Shown: positions 54,104 through 61,959 of the stretch, piece by piece
Position numbering within the stretch: the stretch's first letter is position 1
How the letters are laid out: every line of letters starts with the position of its first letter
Made by a program: the position numbers and the translations under genes
The notes under the pieces: model-generated
Database searches by the model: none
Told to the model about the DNA's origin: nothing
The model's input: only the letters and a program-made list of their open reading frames with translations
DNA from: Candidatus Poseidonia sp.
Lineage (GTDB): Archaea; Thermoplasmatota; Poseidoniia; Poseidoniales; Poseidoniaceae
NCBI GenBank assembly: GCA_016778305.1
Contig: JADHPT010000007.1
Location: forward strand, 34,427 to 98,426
DNA: 64,000 nt
Direction: 5' to 3'

Positions 54104-54550
54104 ATGGTGATGTCTGGCGGAGGGCAAGGTGACCCTCGTGATGATGAGTCCACTTCAGAACAGGCCACCGTCATTGATTATTCGTTTCAGAATCACAAAA
54201 AAGCGATCCTGAGGAAAGGTCGCCATACCGGCTCAAACTTCCGCAGGACTATTTTTGATCAGGCCGACCTCACAGAAGGTGACTTCACAGCGTGTGATTT
54301 TCGACGTGCCTCCATGGTCGAGGCAGATTTAATGAAATCTGCATTTGATGGCTCTGACTTTCGGGGTGCTGACTTACGAAAGGCTCGACTGAACCTCTCA
54401 AATTTCAAGAACTGCCAATTTTCGGGAGCTGATCTTCGCGGCATACGAGGTAAGTACGCGATTTGGCAAGGCAGTGACTGGTGGAACGCCACCATGGATG
54501 ACGACCTTCGCAAAGCATTGGCCAAAAAATGGCCGCAGCCAAGTGAATGA
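54104..54550 (+). CDS. Pentapeptide-repeat protein
   Basis: 148 residues. After a polar N-terminus the A(D/N)Lxx-type repeats begin near residue 43: SNFRRTIFDQADLTEGDF, then RRASMVEADLMKSAFDGSDF, RGADLRKARLNLSNFKNCQF and SGADLRG, predicting a right-handed quadrilateral beta-helix of about 3-4 coils. The C-terminus is short and charged (DDLRKALAKKWPQPSE). ATG 54104 follows GAGGTG by 6 nt; GTG 54095 and ATG 54110 are alternatives. It follows the winged-helix gene by 10 bp, so a two-gene unit is likely. Some repeat proteins mimic DNA and bind topoisomerase; here this is only a possibility. Its stop is one base from the convergent membrane-protein stop. Confidence 0.8.
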   Translation: MVMSGGGQGDPRDDESTSEQATVIDYSFQNHKKAILRKGRHTGSNFRRTIFDQADLTEGDFTACDFRRASMVEADLMKSAFDGSDFRGADLRKARLNLSNFKNCQFSGADLRGIRGKYAIWQGSDWWNATMDDDLRKALAKKWPQPSE

Positions 54551-54551
54551 T

Positions 54552-55124
54552 TCATTCAAGTTCATCGAGTTGAACGTTAGGGGTCAAAGCCAAGCGTGCA
54601 CGAGCGTTCAACAAAGGCAGTGCGGCCACTGCAAGACAAAGCCCCATGATTGTACCACACAGGTAGACCCAGATCTCATAGGTCAATTTCATCGCCTCTC
54701 CGAGGTATTCCTGAGCGTTTTGATTGATGATGATGCTGCCGGCAACGCCCCCAACCAATCCGGTCACCGCCCCGGCAACACAGAGGATGGCCCCTCGTCG
54801 TTGAAGTCGGTGAAGAAAAACAGAGCCAACGAGCAGGCAGGCAGCGGTTGAAAGTAAAGCAACGGCCCGAATGAAGTATCCGTTTTCCTCTTGCACTGAG
54901 GATTCAAAGTCTCGATAATCCTCTACCGATGTTGGTTCTCCTTCCTGGCTATTGGGGGTTGTGAGAAACACTTCGATTTGAGAATCGTTGAGTCCATTAT
55001 GATGTAGTTGCCAGTCTTGGTACCCCATTCCGGCGACCAGAAAAGCACTGATGAAGAGAAGTATGGCGATGTTTTTTGGCCCTTTCCTATCGGGGCGGAC
55101 CGCCATTGTGGGTTGGTTTTCCAT
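54552..55124 (-). CDS. Small polytopic membrane protein, unknown
   Basis: 190 residues, no family recognised. Helices at about 22-38 (IAILLFISAFLVAGMGY), 88-107 (AVALLSTAACLLVGSVFL), 113-134 (AILCVAGAVTGLVGGVAGSI) and 152-172 (WVYLCGTIMGLCLAVAALPL). A soluble loop of about 45 residues between the first two helices is acidic and hydrophilic. ATG 55124 lies 2 bp after the thioesterase stop (TGAACATG), so the pair is translationally linked; a GTG three codons upstream is the alternative. No catalytic motif. Confidence 0.65.
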   Translation of the reverse strand: MENQPTMAVRPDRKGPKNIAILLFISAFLVAGMGYQDWQLHHNGLNDSQIEVFLTTPNSQEGEPTSVEDYRDFESSVQEENGYFIRAVALLSTAACLLVGSVFLHRLQRRGAILCVAGAVTGLVGGVAGSIIINQNAQEYLGEAMKLTYEIWVYLCGTIMGLCLAVAALPLLNARARLALTPNVQLDELE

Positions 55125-55126
55125 GT

Positions 55127-55546
55127 TCACTCACTTCCTTGAGAATGCTCGCTCAGCCCCTTACGCAGGTCATCAGGAATCGCTTGCTTTTCCATCGTCT
55201 CCATGTTCACGCACACCGTAGTTTGTTGAGACGTCCAAACAACAGTTCCCTCCTGATTTTCAAATCGGTAGTCCCAGCCCAAGGAAGCCGTACCAAGATG
55301 GGTAATGGAAAGGTGTGCAGTGATGGTGTCACCATACCGAAGGGGTGCGAGGAATTCCGATGTGATGTTGACCACTGGGAAACCGAGCCTGCGTTCAGTG
55401 ATCATGGTGACGTAACTCACGCCGCACATTTGCTCCCATGCGGATTCGAAAAATCGGTGGGCTAAATCGTATATGCTCGGATAGTAGGCTACTTTGGCCA
55501 TGTCCATCATTGAAAATTCAACCGAGCGTTGCAAGGTGACTGCCAT
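55127..55546 (-). CDS. Hotdog-fold acyl-CoA thioesterase (4HBT type)
   Basis: 139 residues, near the usual 130-140 of the family. The hotdog signature appears at the start: MMDMAKVAYYPSIYDLAHRF, then FESAWEQMCG (central helix), followed by the beta strands FPVVNITSEFLAPLRYGDTI, LGWDYRFENQEGTVVWTS and TTVCVNMETMEKQAIP. The Asp near residue 14 is a likely catalytic acid. ATG 55546 is preferred to the longer frame from 55603, which would run toward the tRNA promoter. Probably hydrolyses acyl- or aromatic-CoA thioesters; substrate unknown. It is divergent from tRNA-Arg and 2 bp before the membrane-protein gene. Confidence 0.8.
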   Translation of the reverse strand: MAVTLQRSVEFSMMDMAKVAYYPSIYDLAHRFFESAWEQMCGVSYVTMITERRLGFPVVNITSEFLAPLRYGDTITAHLSITHLGTASLGWDYRFENQEGTVVWTSQQTTVCVNMETMEKQAIPDDLRKGLSEHSQGSE

Positions 55547-55612
55547 GGTGATTGCTGATGATGGCCGCCCATGAACCCTTGTAAGGTGCTCGGGCAAGGT
55601 CACCCTCGCGCT

Positions 55613-55618
55613 TATATT
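55613..55618 (+). promoter_or_regulatory. TATA box of the tRNA-Arg gene
   Basis: TATATT starting 28 bp before the tRNA 5' end, the usual archaeal distance. Confidence 0.5.
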
Positions 55619-55640
55619 GGGGTAGCCGTTGGAGCGAAAC

Positions 55641-55714
55641 GGCCCTATAGTGTAGCCTGGATATCACAGAGGCTTGCGGAGCCTCGAACCCGTGTTCGAA
55701 TCGCGGTGGGGCCG
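55641..55714 (+). tRNA. tRNA-Arg (anticodon GCG)
   Basis: Seven acceptor pairs GGCCCTA/TGGGGCC (one T-G wobble), a D arm starting GTG and ending CAC with a GG-containing loop, a perfect anticodon stem GAGGC/GCCTC around TTGCGGA (anticodon GCG at 55676-55678, reading CGC and CGU), a four-base variable loop, T stem CCGTG/CGCGG with loop TTCGAAT, and discriminator G at 55714. CCA is encoded at 55715-55717. No intron. It is isolated, with a TATA box upstream and no tRNA cluster. Confidence 0.93.
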
Positions 55715-55727
55715 CCATTTCTTACCT

Positions 55728-56726
55728 TCAAGCCCAGACTGTTTGACGAATAATGTCGTCAAGTATACTCACGCGCACAGCCTCATCGGATTCAATCGGC
55801 TCGTCGTAAAAACTGTAAATTCGGTCTGCACTGTAGTCTTCGGCATCGATGCGGTGAATCAACACCTTGGCGAGTGGTGGATAGACTGATGCTACCTCTC
55901 GAATGAAAATCGGGTCGGTTTCCCATTCTGACGCCGTTCTCAAGAATTTCGGTGCTTCGCTGAGATGCTCAACAAGTCCGAAAAACCCTGACATCGTATG
56001 GTGGCCTGTTGTCTCTTTGGTATGGTCTGAGAACATGAGATTCCACCAAGATTGCCGTGGTTTTTGATACTTAATTTCGTAGCCTTGAGCGAGAGGATTC
56101 GCAAAGTTGATTCGCCATTTCCATCCATTTGTTCCATTGAAGGTGAAGGTGTCTTCTTGCCAATTGAACACTCCGCCAACAGATTGGGCCAGGTAACGGG
56201 ACAGACTTTCGGTTAGAGGAGAACGGGACATGCCGTAAATGTCGAACAGTGTTCGGCGTAGTGGGTGCATGTTTTCTTCCAACCAAGAAGCACTGTCGTT
56301 CATGAGTCCGAGAATATAACCTCCGAGGAAATCATACGCTGGCATGGCCCCTGATGTCCTGATTTGAACGCAGGCCGTCTTTGGCGATTCGACCAAGCCA
56401 GATTTTGGATGCACCTCAACGGAATCAAAGGAATTGTAGTCAAAGGGATTGTTAAATTTTGAAAGAAAGGCGTTGATGTTCACACGGTAGAAGGCTAAGT
56501 GGCCTGTTATGAGAAGACGTCCGTCCTTGTCTAATTTCATTCGCTCTTCATTGTTGCTGATGATTTCCTCAACCCAATAAGCAGCGCGCTTTGAGGCCTC
56601 TGACATCATGAGCATTGTCTCAAGCATGCTCCCTCGACGCTGTTGTTGTTCATCCAATGAAACGGGTTTTGTTACACCAACATCGTCATCATCATCATCC
56701 CCAAAAATATCTCCCCAACGTACCAT
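55728..56726 (-). CDS. Orphan soluble protein with poly-Asp N-terminus (332 aa)
   Basis: Not recognised. ATG 56726 gives MVRWGDIFGDDDDDDVG; the open frame reaches a TTG at 56744. After the Asp run a helical stretch (QQQRRGSMLETMLMMSEASK) and a mixed alpha/beta body follow, with conserved-looking segments LLITGHLAFYRVNINAFLSK near 75, GLVESPKTACVQIRTSGAM near 113 and WQEDTFTFNGTNGWKWRINF near 200. No membrane helix, signal or known catalytic motif. It ends 11 bp from the tRNA CCA on the opposite strand and follows the HAD gene by 33 bp, so co-transcription with that gene is possible. Confidence 0.65.
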   Translation of the reverse strand: MVRWGDIFGDDDDDDVGVTKPVSLDEQQQRRGSMLETMLMMSEASKRAAYWVEEIISNNEERMKLDKDGRLLITGHLAFYRVNINAFLSKFNNPFDYNSFDSVEVHPKSGLVESPKTACVQIRTSGAMPAYDFLGGYILGLMNDSASWLEENMHPLRRTLFDIYGMSRSPLTESLSRYLAQSVGGVFNWQEDTFTFNGTNGWKWRINFANPLAQGYEIKYQKPRQSWWNLMFSDHTKETTGHHTMSGFFGLVEHLSEAPKFLRTASEWETDPIFIREVASVYPPLAKVLIHRIDAEDYSADRIYSFYDEPIESDEAVRVSILDDIIRQTVWA

Positions 56727-56759
56727 GAGAAGGTTGTCACTCAAGCAGTCTTAAAGAAT

Positions 56760-57422
56760 TCAAATCCAATCGTGGTATTCCCAACCATGTTCGGTCGCAT
56801 GGCGCAACAGTGGTCTTTCGGGATTGATGGCAATGGGGTGGCCGCACAGTGCCATAAACCACGAGTCGGCAAGTGTATTTCCATAACCGTAACACTGTGA
56901 AAGGTCATGGCCGTTCTCTTTTGCATCAGATTGCACGACGGGAACTTTGCCTTTTCGTCGGGGGACGCTCCATCCCCTTTCAGAACCTGAAAGTACTCCC
57001 GATCGTTCGTTAGGCCCACAACCGTAGACGGCGTCCATCCCGAGTACTGCGGCCATGGCCTCTGCCATTGGCGCAACGGTCGCCGTTACGAGAACAAGGC
57101 GATGGCCTTGAGACCGGTGCCACTCCAATCGCTCCCAAGCAGAGGATGAGATATGTTGTTTCAATGTGTGTTCTGCGAGGTGATTGGAGTAGTCTTCCAA
57201 CGTGTTCCATGAAGCAAGAGAAAGATGGCCGCGATTTCGAGCTGCATCATACAGAGCCCGCCCTCTCAGGAGGTTGGTGAGGAAGCCTGTAGTCCATACG
57301 AGGGCTCCCCAGGGGATTCGCCAAGGGCGACGACGGGCCAAGTAAGCAGTCAGTGTCTTTTCGCTGGAGGCATTCAGCAGGGTGCCATCCAAATCGAAGT
57401 AGGCCGCAACCTCGCCCTCCAT
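56760..57422 (-). CDS. HAD-superfamily hydrolase, subclass IB (phosphoserine-phosphatase-like)
   Basis: 220-residue phosphatase. HAD motif I is AAYFDLDGTLLNASS near residue 7 (both Asp present), motif II VLVTATVAPMAEAM near 110, a Lys in RRKGKVPVV near 155 and motif IV GYGNTLADSWFMALCG near 179 with Asp and the GN-xx-D pattern of the SerB/CicA group. A helical cap lies between motif I and II (residues about 25-95). Closing PIAINPERPLLRHAT is typical of HAD-IB proteins. ATG 57422 is a natural start. The next upstream gene is the 90-aa protein. Substrate could be phosphoserine, a lipid phosphate or glycerol phosphate; not decided by sequence. Confidence 0.82.
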   Translation of the reverse strand: MEGEVAAYFDLDGTLLNASSEKTLTAYLARRRPWRIPWGALVWTTGFLTNLLRGRALYDAARNRGHLSLASWNTLEDYSNHLAEHTLKQHISSSAWERLEWHRSQGHRLVLVTATVAPMAEAMAAVLGMDAVYGCGPNERSGVLSGSERGWSVPRRKGKVPVVQSDAKENGHDLSQCYGYGNTLADSWFMALCGHPIAINPERPLLRHATEHGWEYHDWI

Positions 57423-57484
57423 GTTTCCCGCTAAGTCGCATCCTACATGAGCAAACCGCTTGAAACTCGATGCAGACGTGCCCT

Positions 57485-57757
57485 TCAGCCTGTTTTTTCA
57501 TCCGTGGGCCCGTAAACACGGCGGCCTGCACGGTGATCCTGCCACCATTTAAGGGACTCCTTGAGATGTCGGGTGATGAAGAAGCCAACCTTGCGCGGGG
57601 TCAATCCGTGATTTCGAAGTTTTTTATCGTGGTTCAAATTGGCAACAATGGCTTGTGCAGAGCAACCAGGGTTGGCAAAAACAAAGCGGCGTACTTCGTA
57701 ACGTAGCCGTTCAAATCTCGCTCGTTTTTGGCTCCCTTTTCCTTCATGCTGAGGCAT
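57485..57757 (-). CDS. Small basic winged-helix-like protein (90 aa)
   Basis: No family recognised. The N-terminal 20 residues are basic (GKGSQKRARFERLRYEVRRF). The rest reads as a helix-turn-helix unit: FVFANPGCSAQAIVANLNHD, KKLRNHGLTPRKVGFFITRH and a wing-like end with WWQDHRAGRRVYGP. High charge and length suggest a nucleic-acid-binding protein. ATG 57757 has no visible ribosome-binding site, so the message may be leaderless. It lies 46 bp downstream of the next orphan and 62 bp before the HAD gene. Confidence 0.6.
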   Translation of the reverse strand: MPQHEGKGSQKRARFERLRYEVRRFVFANPGCSAQAIVANLNHDKKLRNHGLTPRKVGFFITRHLKESLKWWQDHRAGRRVYGPTDEKTG

Positions 57758-57803
57758 AAACAGGAAAAACTCAGTGAACCATTATCAAAGATTCGCCGGG
57801 GGT

Positions 57804-58157
57804 TCACTCGAAAACAACGGGTTGTGTTGTCTTCCAGTTGGCCGTAGCAAGTTTCTTGGCTTTTCCATCTGCTACGATTGGATGAATGTCGTTGAGGCGT
57901 CCGTGCATGCCGTGAACTTGGAACTTCACACGAAGTTCAGCAACTCGGTCGCGTTGGAGGATTTCGTCCTGCTCATCGTCGAGATCGATCGTAGCGAGGA
58001 CTCTTCCTTCATTCCCGCAATTGATGGTGAGTGTGTTGTTCGCGTAGTGAAGTTGTGGACGGAAATCCCAGTCATCCGGGTGATGCATCCATACGGACAG
58101 ATCAATGGAGAGGGTGTCTCTTAGCGTGATGCGACTGATTTCAACCGTGTCAACCAT
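57804..58157 (-). CDS. Small beta-rich orphan protein (117 aa)
   Basis: Not recognised. Alternating strands are suggested by VEISRITLRDTLSIDLSVWM, LHYANNTLTINCGNEGRVLA, TIDLDDEQDEILQRD and AELRVKFQVHGMHGRL. No signal or membrane helix. One Cys and several His are present but no metal motif. ATG 58157 follows AGGAG by 9 nt, a clear ribosome-binding site that supports translation. It is 47 bp downstream of the PKD lipoprotein gene. No functional hint from context. Confidence 0.6.
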   Translation of the reverse strand: MVDTVEISRITLRDTLSIDLSVWMHHPDDWDFRPQLHYANNTLTINCGNEGRVLATIDLDDEQDEILQRDRVAELRVKFQVHGMHGRLNDIHPIVADGKAKKLATANWKTTQPVVFE

Positions 58158-58204
58158 CGTAATCGCTCCTATCCAGTCGGCTCCGCTTCATACACCTTTC
58201 TCTT

Positions 58205-59392
58205 TCAAACGCTGCCATCGCCCATTGCAACTTCGGTGAGCGAAGGGCGCATGATGATGACTTCGATGGTGAGGATCCAATCGTTACCTGGGTCAGGGTC
58301 AAAATCTCCAATCACAGGGTCGGGGTCTGATTGTTGCGCAACCACCGACCAAATCCAGAGACCTTGGCCTCGTTCACCATCTGAGCGTTGCAGGAGGAGA
58401 GCGAGGAGATCTTCGGGTGAATCAGAGGTGTAGAGCCCGTCTTCTCCTGGAGAGTTCATGTCCTCAACACTCAACTCGGCTTGTGCCGGTTCATTGGTCG
58501 TGTAATTACCCGCTTCGGTATCTACTGCCATCTTAAATCCGTCATCTACAATGTTGAGGGCCAAGGTGAAGTTGTCGTGAGGGGGAGCGACGTCTTGGTC
58601 AAGCTCTAGCAGGGCGTGCAAGGCCATGATTCGCCCGCTATCTCCCGGAGTCATGTTGCCCGACCAAGTTTCCCCTTGGTTGAGGTATTCATCCCACGTG
58701 AGATCAAGTGTTTCAGTCACCCACGACACCTTGTAGGTGCGGGGCGTGACGTTGAGTTCAAAGGGTTCGAGAGCGAATGCGCCAGCAGCATCGTCCACTC
58801 TGAGCATGCCGTTGATGATGCCAGAGGCTGATGTATCAACAAAGATCTCACTGCTGGTCGCATCAGCGTCGTTTAGCGGATCGCCGTCGCCGTCACTGTC
58901 TTCTGCGGTGTTCAAATCCCATGCGAAGGTCAGAGAATCGCCTTCCGGGTCGTAGGAATTTGAGGCATCAAGTAGGGCGGTGTCCCCTGCTCTCACCGAC
59001 GTTGGCATGCTGATGTTGATCGACGGAGCACCGTTCACTACGATAGAGGCGGAGGCGTCATCGGTACCTCCTTGGTCGTTGGTTACAGTGAGGCGGACAA
59101 TATATTGCCCGTAGGCTAAGTACGTGTGTGAGGTGAAGCCTACGATGGTTTCAGCGGCCGTTCCATCTCCAAAATCCCATGCATAAGTGGTGATGACACC
59201 TTCGACTGGAGAAGATTCTCTGGCATCAAGGGTGATCATTTCACCCTCTTGAATGAGGGTTGGGTAGGCTTCAAGCGTGGCTCGTGGATTGACGGTTGAG
59301 TCAAGCACGCCCGTGCAGCCAGCCAACGATGACAAAAGAAGGAGGTGACCGACAAAAACGGAAAATTTCCATTTTCCCTTCATCCGCACCAT
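58205..59392 (-). CDS. Secreted PKD-domain lipoprotein (395 aa)
   Basis: Signal peptide with lipobox: FSVFVGHLLLLSSLAGC, Cys at about residue 26, so lipid attachment is predicted. Residues about 35-120 are a PKD domain (LQEGEMITLDARESSPVEG-like start, then YAWDFGDGTAAETIVGFTSH, TVTNDQGGTDDASASIVVNG). A second one at about 120-215 (DTALLDASNSYDPEGDSLTF, AWDLNTAEDSDGDGDPLNDA). The C-terminal half has no clear domain but looks secreted (NYTTNEPAQAELSVEDMNS). ATG 59392 or 59383 can start; the latter follows GGTG by 4 nt. PKD units commonly bind surface polymers or partners. It is divergently spaced by 65 bp from the acidic protein gene. Confidence 0.8.
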   Translation of the reverse strand: MVRMKGKWKFSVFVGHLLLLSSLAGCTGVLDSTVNPRATLEAYPTLIQEGEMITLDARESSPVEGVITTYAWDFGDGTAAETIVGFTSHTYLAYGQYIVRLTVTNDQGGTDDASASIVVNGAPSINISMPTSVRAGDTALLDASNSYDPEGDSLTFAWDLNTAEDSDGDGDPLNDADATSSEIFVDTSASGIINGMLRVDDAAGAFALEPFELNVTPRTYKVSWVTETLDLTWDEYLNQGETWSGNMTPGDSGRIMALHALLELDQDVAPPHDNFTLALNIVDDGFKMAVDTEAGNYTTNEPAQAELSVEDMNSPGEDGLYTSDSPEDLLALLLQRSDGERGQGLWIWSVVAQQSDPDPVIGDFDPDPGNDWILTIEVIIMRPSLTEVAMGDGSV

Positions 59393-59457
59393 GAAACTTC
59401 GCTGACCTATCCCTTTCTAATGGTTCGGTTCATGCAACGATACAAAAGCCTCATTTT

Positions 59458-59811
59458 TCATTCATCAAATTCAACCGGCTCAGGCACGTCTCCCTCAATT
59501 CGCGCATCTTCATAGGGATCGTCAAGAAGTGCTACGTCTTCGATTTCTATTTCATCAGCGTGGGTGAAACTTTCCTCGCTCGAGTCATGGAGGTCGTCAA
59601 CCCCGCCATCGCTGGCGTCGTAGGGTGCAGATTGCAATTCCTCGACCTCAAGAATCACCTCGTCTTCATCGAAGAGAGAGGTGGCTTCAAGTCTGCGCCG
59701 CTCTTGTAATTCCGCAAAGGCGGCTCCGTCATCAGGCTCGTCGTTAGAGCCGTCGTCTGGGGCTGAAATTGACGGTGCATCCTTCTTTTTCAACCAATCA
59801 CGAATTCCCAT
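59458..59811 (-). CDS. Acidic 117-aa protein with basic amphipathic N-terminus
   Basis: Not recognised. ATG 59811 gives MGIRDWLKKKDAPS, a short basic amphipathic start of the kind that can associate with membranes, followed by an almost wholly acidic, low-complexity body (EVILEVEELQ, EIEIEDVALLDDPYED). GGGGGT precedes the ATG. The longer frame to 60027 runs over the divergent exonuclease gene and is rejected. Disorder is likely. Interaction or tethering function is inference. Confidence 0.5.
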   Translation of the reverse strand: MGIRDWLKKKDAPSISAPDDGSNDEPDDGAAFAELQERRRLEATSLFDEDEVILEVEELQSAPYDASDGGVDDLHDSSEESFTHADEIEIEDVALLDDPYEDARIEGDVPEPVEFDE

Positions 59812-59878
59812 AACCCCCTTCAGCGAGTCATCGTGTTTGAGAGTGATGTTGAAAGAGTGTGCCCTCCGTTCTTTCTTT

Positions 59879-60697
59879 ATGGGCAATGACCTTTTCGAAG
59901 GCGAAAAAGTGTTGGCCTTTGACCTTGAGACGACAGGAGTGTCAACCCAACGGGACCGAATCGTCCAGTTTGCACTGATTGGGACGCTTGAAGACGGCAC
60001 GTCTGTCAATCTCGAGCGCATTGTCAACCCGCAGGTGTCAATACCCTACGATGCAAGTAAAATCCACGGCCTCTACAACGACGACGTAAGGGGAGAAGCG
60101 ACCTTCTCAGCAGTGGCAGACGAACTAGCGGAATTGATTGATGGGGCCATACTTGTGGGCCATAACGTGAGAAAATTTGATTTCGCGATGTTGAAAAATG
60201 AATTTCTTCGTATTGGACGATTGGCCCCTCAACCAAAAGCGATCATGGACACACTTGAACTCGTTCGCCGCCTGAAAATGCCGCGCCCTCACAATCTCGG
60301 CTCGTTATGCCAGAGGCACGGTATCCGTCTGGAAGCTGCGCATACTGCTGCTGCTGATGCCGCTGCAACCATGCTGCTATTTTGGAGACTATCGGTCGAG
60401 AACGCTGCTTCATTTCGTAAATCAATACCCGAACTAGAACGCTGGATTGTTCACGGCGATGGGGCAAAGGATGCCTCAGAACTTGGCCGGGGATTGAATG
60501 ACTTAGAGCCCGTGGATTCACTGGGTAAAATTCGCCGTGATGAGGGTCGACTAATCGTCACCTTTGGGCGACATAAGGGCCGTTCCATCAACGAGATACA
60601 ATCCTCTGAACCCAGCTATGTCGGTTGGTTGCTTTCGCCGAGCGGAATAGAATGTGAAGCGACCAAAGATGTCATTCGCGAACATCTTGCCTCATGA
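59879..60697 (+). CDS. DEDDh 3'-5' exonuclease with C-terminal DUF3820-like domain
   Basis: 272 residues. DnaQ-type exonuclease: Asp and Glu in VLAFDLETTGV near residue 12, VSIPYDASKIHGLYNDDV near 58, Asp in VGHNVRKFDFAM near 94, and the His/Asp pair AAHTAAADAA near 153, so all four metal ligands and the His are present. The last 60 residues (VTFGRHKGRSINEIQ, then PSYVGWLL) match the small C-terminal domain of ExoX-like proteins. ATG 59879 begins the conserved region; the longer frame from 59681 lies over the divergent gene. No ribosome-binding site is seen, so leaderless initiation is likely. The stop overlaps the convergent nuclease by 6 bp. DNA repair or proofreading role is likely. Confidence 0.87.
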   Translation: MGNDLFEGEKVLAFDLETTGVSTQRDRIVQFALIGTLEDGTSVNLERIVNPQVSIPYDASKIHGLYNDDVRGEATFSAVADELAELIDGAILVGHNVRKFDFAMLKNEFLRIGRLAPQPKAIMDTLELVRRLKMPRPHNLGSLCQRHGIRLEAAHTAAADAAATMLLFWRLSVENAASFRKSIPELERWIVHGDGAKDASELGRGLNDLEPVDSLGKIRRDEGRLIVTFGRHKGRSINEIQSSEPSYVGWLLSPSGIECEATKDVIREHLAS

Positions 60698-61873
60698 GAT
60701 TCGCTCATAGGGAACGCCATCCGGAAGAGGCGTCCAGGGTAAGACGTCGCACCACGGTCCGACTCTCCAATTCCTTCTACTGGTCATGACAGAACCAAGG
60801 AAAATAGCGCCTTGATGGCCGCTGGCCGTGAGATCTTCCAGTGCCTCCTTGCCTCGACCGTCAAATTGAGCGGTGATCTGCTGTCCGGTGGGGATCGCTC
60901 GCCCGCTCTCATCAAGCGGCTCGCACAATTCAAGAACGGCCGCCCCTGTAGTCTTGTCAAAGCGGTGCAAAAGGACCACTGCGTCGCTGAAGTCACTTTG
61001 ATGGAGGGTGCCTGAGGATTGCCTCCACGTCCACCAGTGGGGGCACCATGCCTTCCAATCACAAAATCCACCGCACGTTTCGGGGCCAGGTTGGGCGTCC
61101 ATGGGCATGGTAGTCGGTTGTGTCGCTTCCCATGCAGCATATGCTGCTTCGAGAACACTCTCGCCCTCGGCGGCCCATTTGGACACGGTTTTGGTATACC
61201 ATCCTTCAGTGCGTACCGGAGGTGCACCTGGATTGTTGGCAAGCAGGATGTCGCGATACATTCGTAGTTGGCGGTTGACTTCTGTCTTCAGCACCTTTGT
61301 TGGAGCATTGCCCGTTTTCAAATCCGCAACAAGCCACCCTTTCATAGCCCCGTTTTCATCGAGTTCGGCAAACAAAAGGTCGAGCCGGCCCATAAGACGA
61401 GCATCGCTTGTAACGAGTTCCCCTTCGACGGCAATGGCAAGCGATTGGAGGTGCTTCCATAGTGCCACTGTGATACGCTCATGAGGCAATTCTCTTGCAT
61501 TGATATGGTCGAGTAAGAGGATGATTCCGCCTTTTTGTTGCTTTTTTGCCTCATTCCATTTGCTCTCCTTCCAATCAGGTCGGCGGGGTGTTGCATGAAA
61601 GACGGCTTTCTCCTCTTCCCAGCGATCTTTGAGAAAACCCTCGGCGGCGAGAGGCAGCCAGCCTGCTTCATCATCAACGCGTCCGTCAAGACTCATGTTG
61701 AGCAGATCTTCAATCGAAGCGTGGACGGCCGTTCCCAATGATGCTGCCATTCCAGCCTTGCGAGGGAGGCGTTGACGACTCAACCAATACATCCTGGGGC
61801 AGGTTTCGTATCGGTTCCAAGCTGAAGGAGAAAGTTGATGAGGGTGTGTTTCCCACTTTTCTACGCCCTCCAT
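60692..61873 (-). CDS. RecB/Cas4-family PD-(D/E)XK nuclease with 4Fe-4S cysteines (393 aa)
   Basis: Stand-alone nuclease resembling the C-terminal domain of AddB/RecB. The first cluster Cys is in SAWNRYETCPRMYWLS near residue 25, followed by LGTAVHASIEDLL near 45, Asp in LMGRLDLLF near 165, the catalytic VADLKTGNAP near 183 and the last three cysteines in CGGFCDWKAWC near 270. Residues about 285-393 form an extra C-terminal domain (VVLLHRFDKTTGAAVLELCE; IPTGQQITAQFDGRGKEALE) of OB-like beta strands. ATG 61873 is preferred; a TTG at 61972 would overlap the divergent PAC2 gene. No cas gene or array is nearby, so CRISPR adaptation is unlikely. A repair nuclease is the best call. Confidence 0.8.
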   Translation of the reverse strand: MEGVEKWETHPHQLSPSAWNRYETCPRMYWLSRQRLPRKAGMAASLGTAVHASIEDLLNMSLDGRVDDEAGWLPLAAEGFLKDRWEEEKAVFHATPRRPDWKESKWNEAKKQQKGGIILLLDHINARELPHERITVALWKHLQSLAIAVEGELVTSDARLMGRLDLLFAELDENGAMKGWLVADLKTGNAPTKVLKTEVNRQLRMYRDILLANNPGAPPVRTEGWYTKTVSKWAAEGESVLEAAYAAWEATQPTTMPMDAQPGPETCGGFCDWKAWCPHWWTWRQSSGTLHQSDFSDAVVLLHRFDKTTGAAVLELCEPLDESGRAIPTGQQITAQFDGRGKEALEDLTASGHQGAIFLGSVMTSRRNWRVGPWCDVLPWTPLPDGVPYERIS

Positions 61874-61959
61874 GAGGCTCGCTTTACGCCTTGCGTCATG
61901 AAGGCTTTGATGGAGCGACGAGGGAAAGTGTTGAAGGATAGCGGGCTCCACGAAAGGAT

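Noticed and set aside
55641..55714. tRNA-Ala from a misread anticodon
   Set aside because: The anticodon loop TTGCGGA places GCG at positions 34-36, which is Arg; Ala would need GGC/TGC/CGC.
59681..59878. N-terminal extension of the exonuclease, and of the acidic protein to 60027
   Set aside because: These frames run through each other; conserved sequence of the exonuclease begins right after ATG 59879, and the acidic protein has its ribosome-binding site before ATG 59811.
60692..61873. Cas4 of a CRISPR system
   Set aside because: The cysteine and nuclease pattern is Cas4-like, but no cas1/cas2, effector or repeat array is in the window, and neighbours are repair genes.
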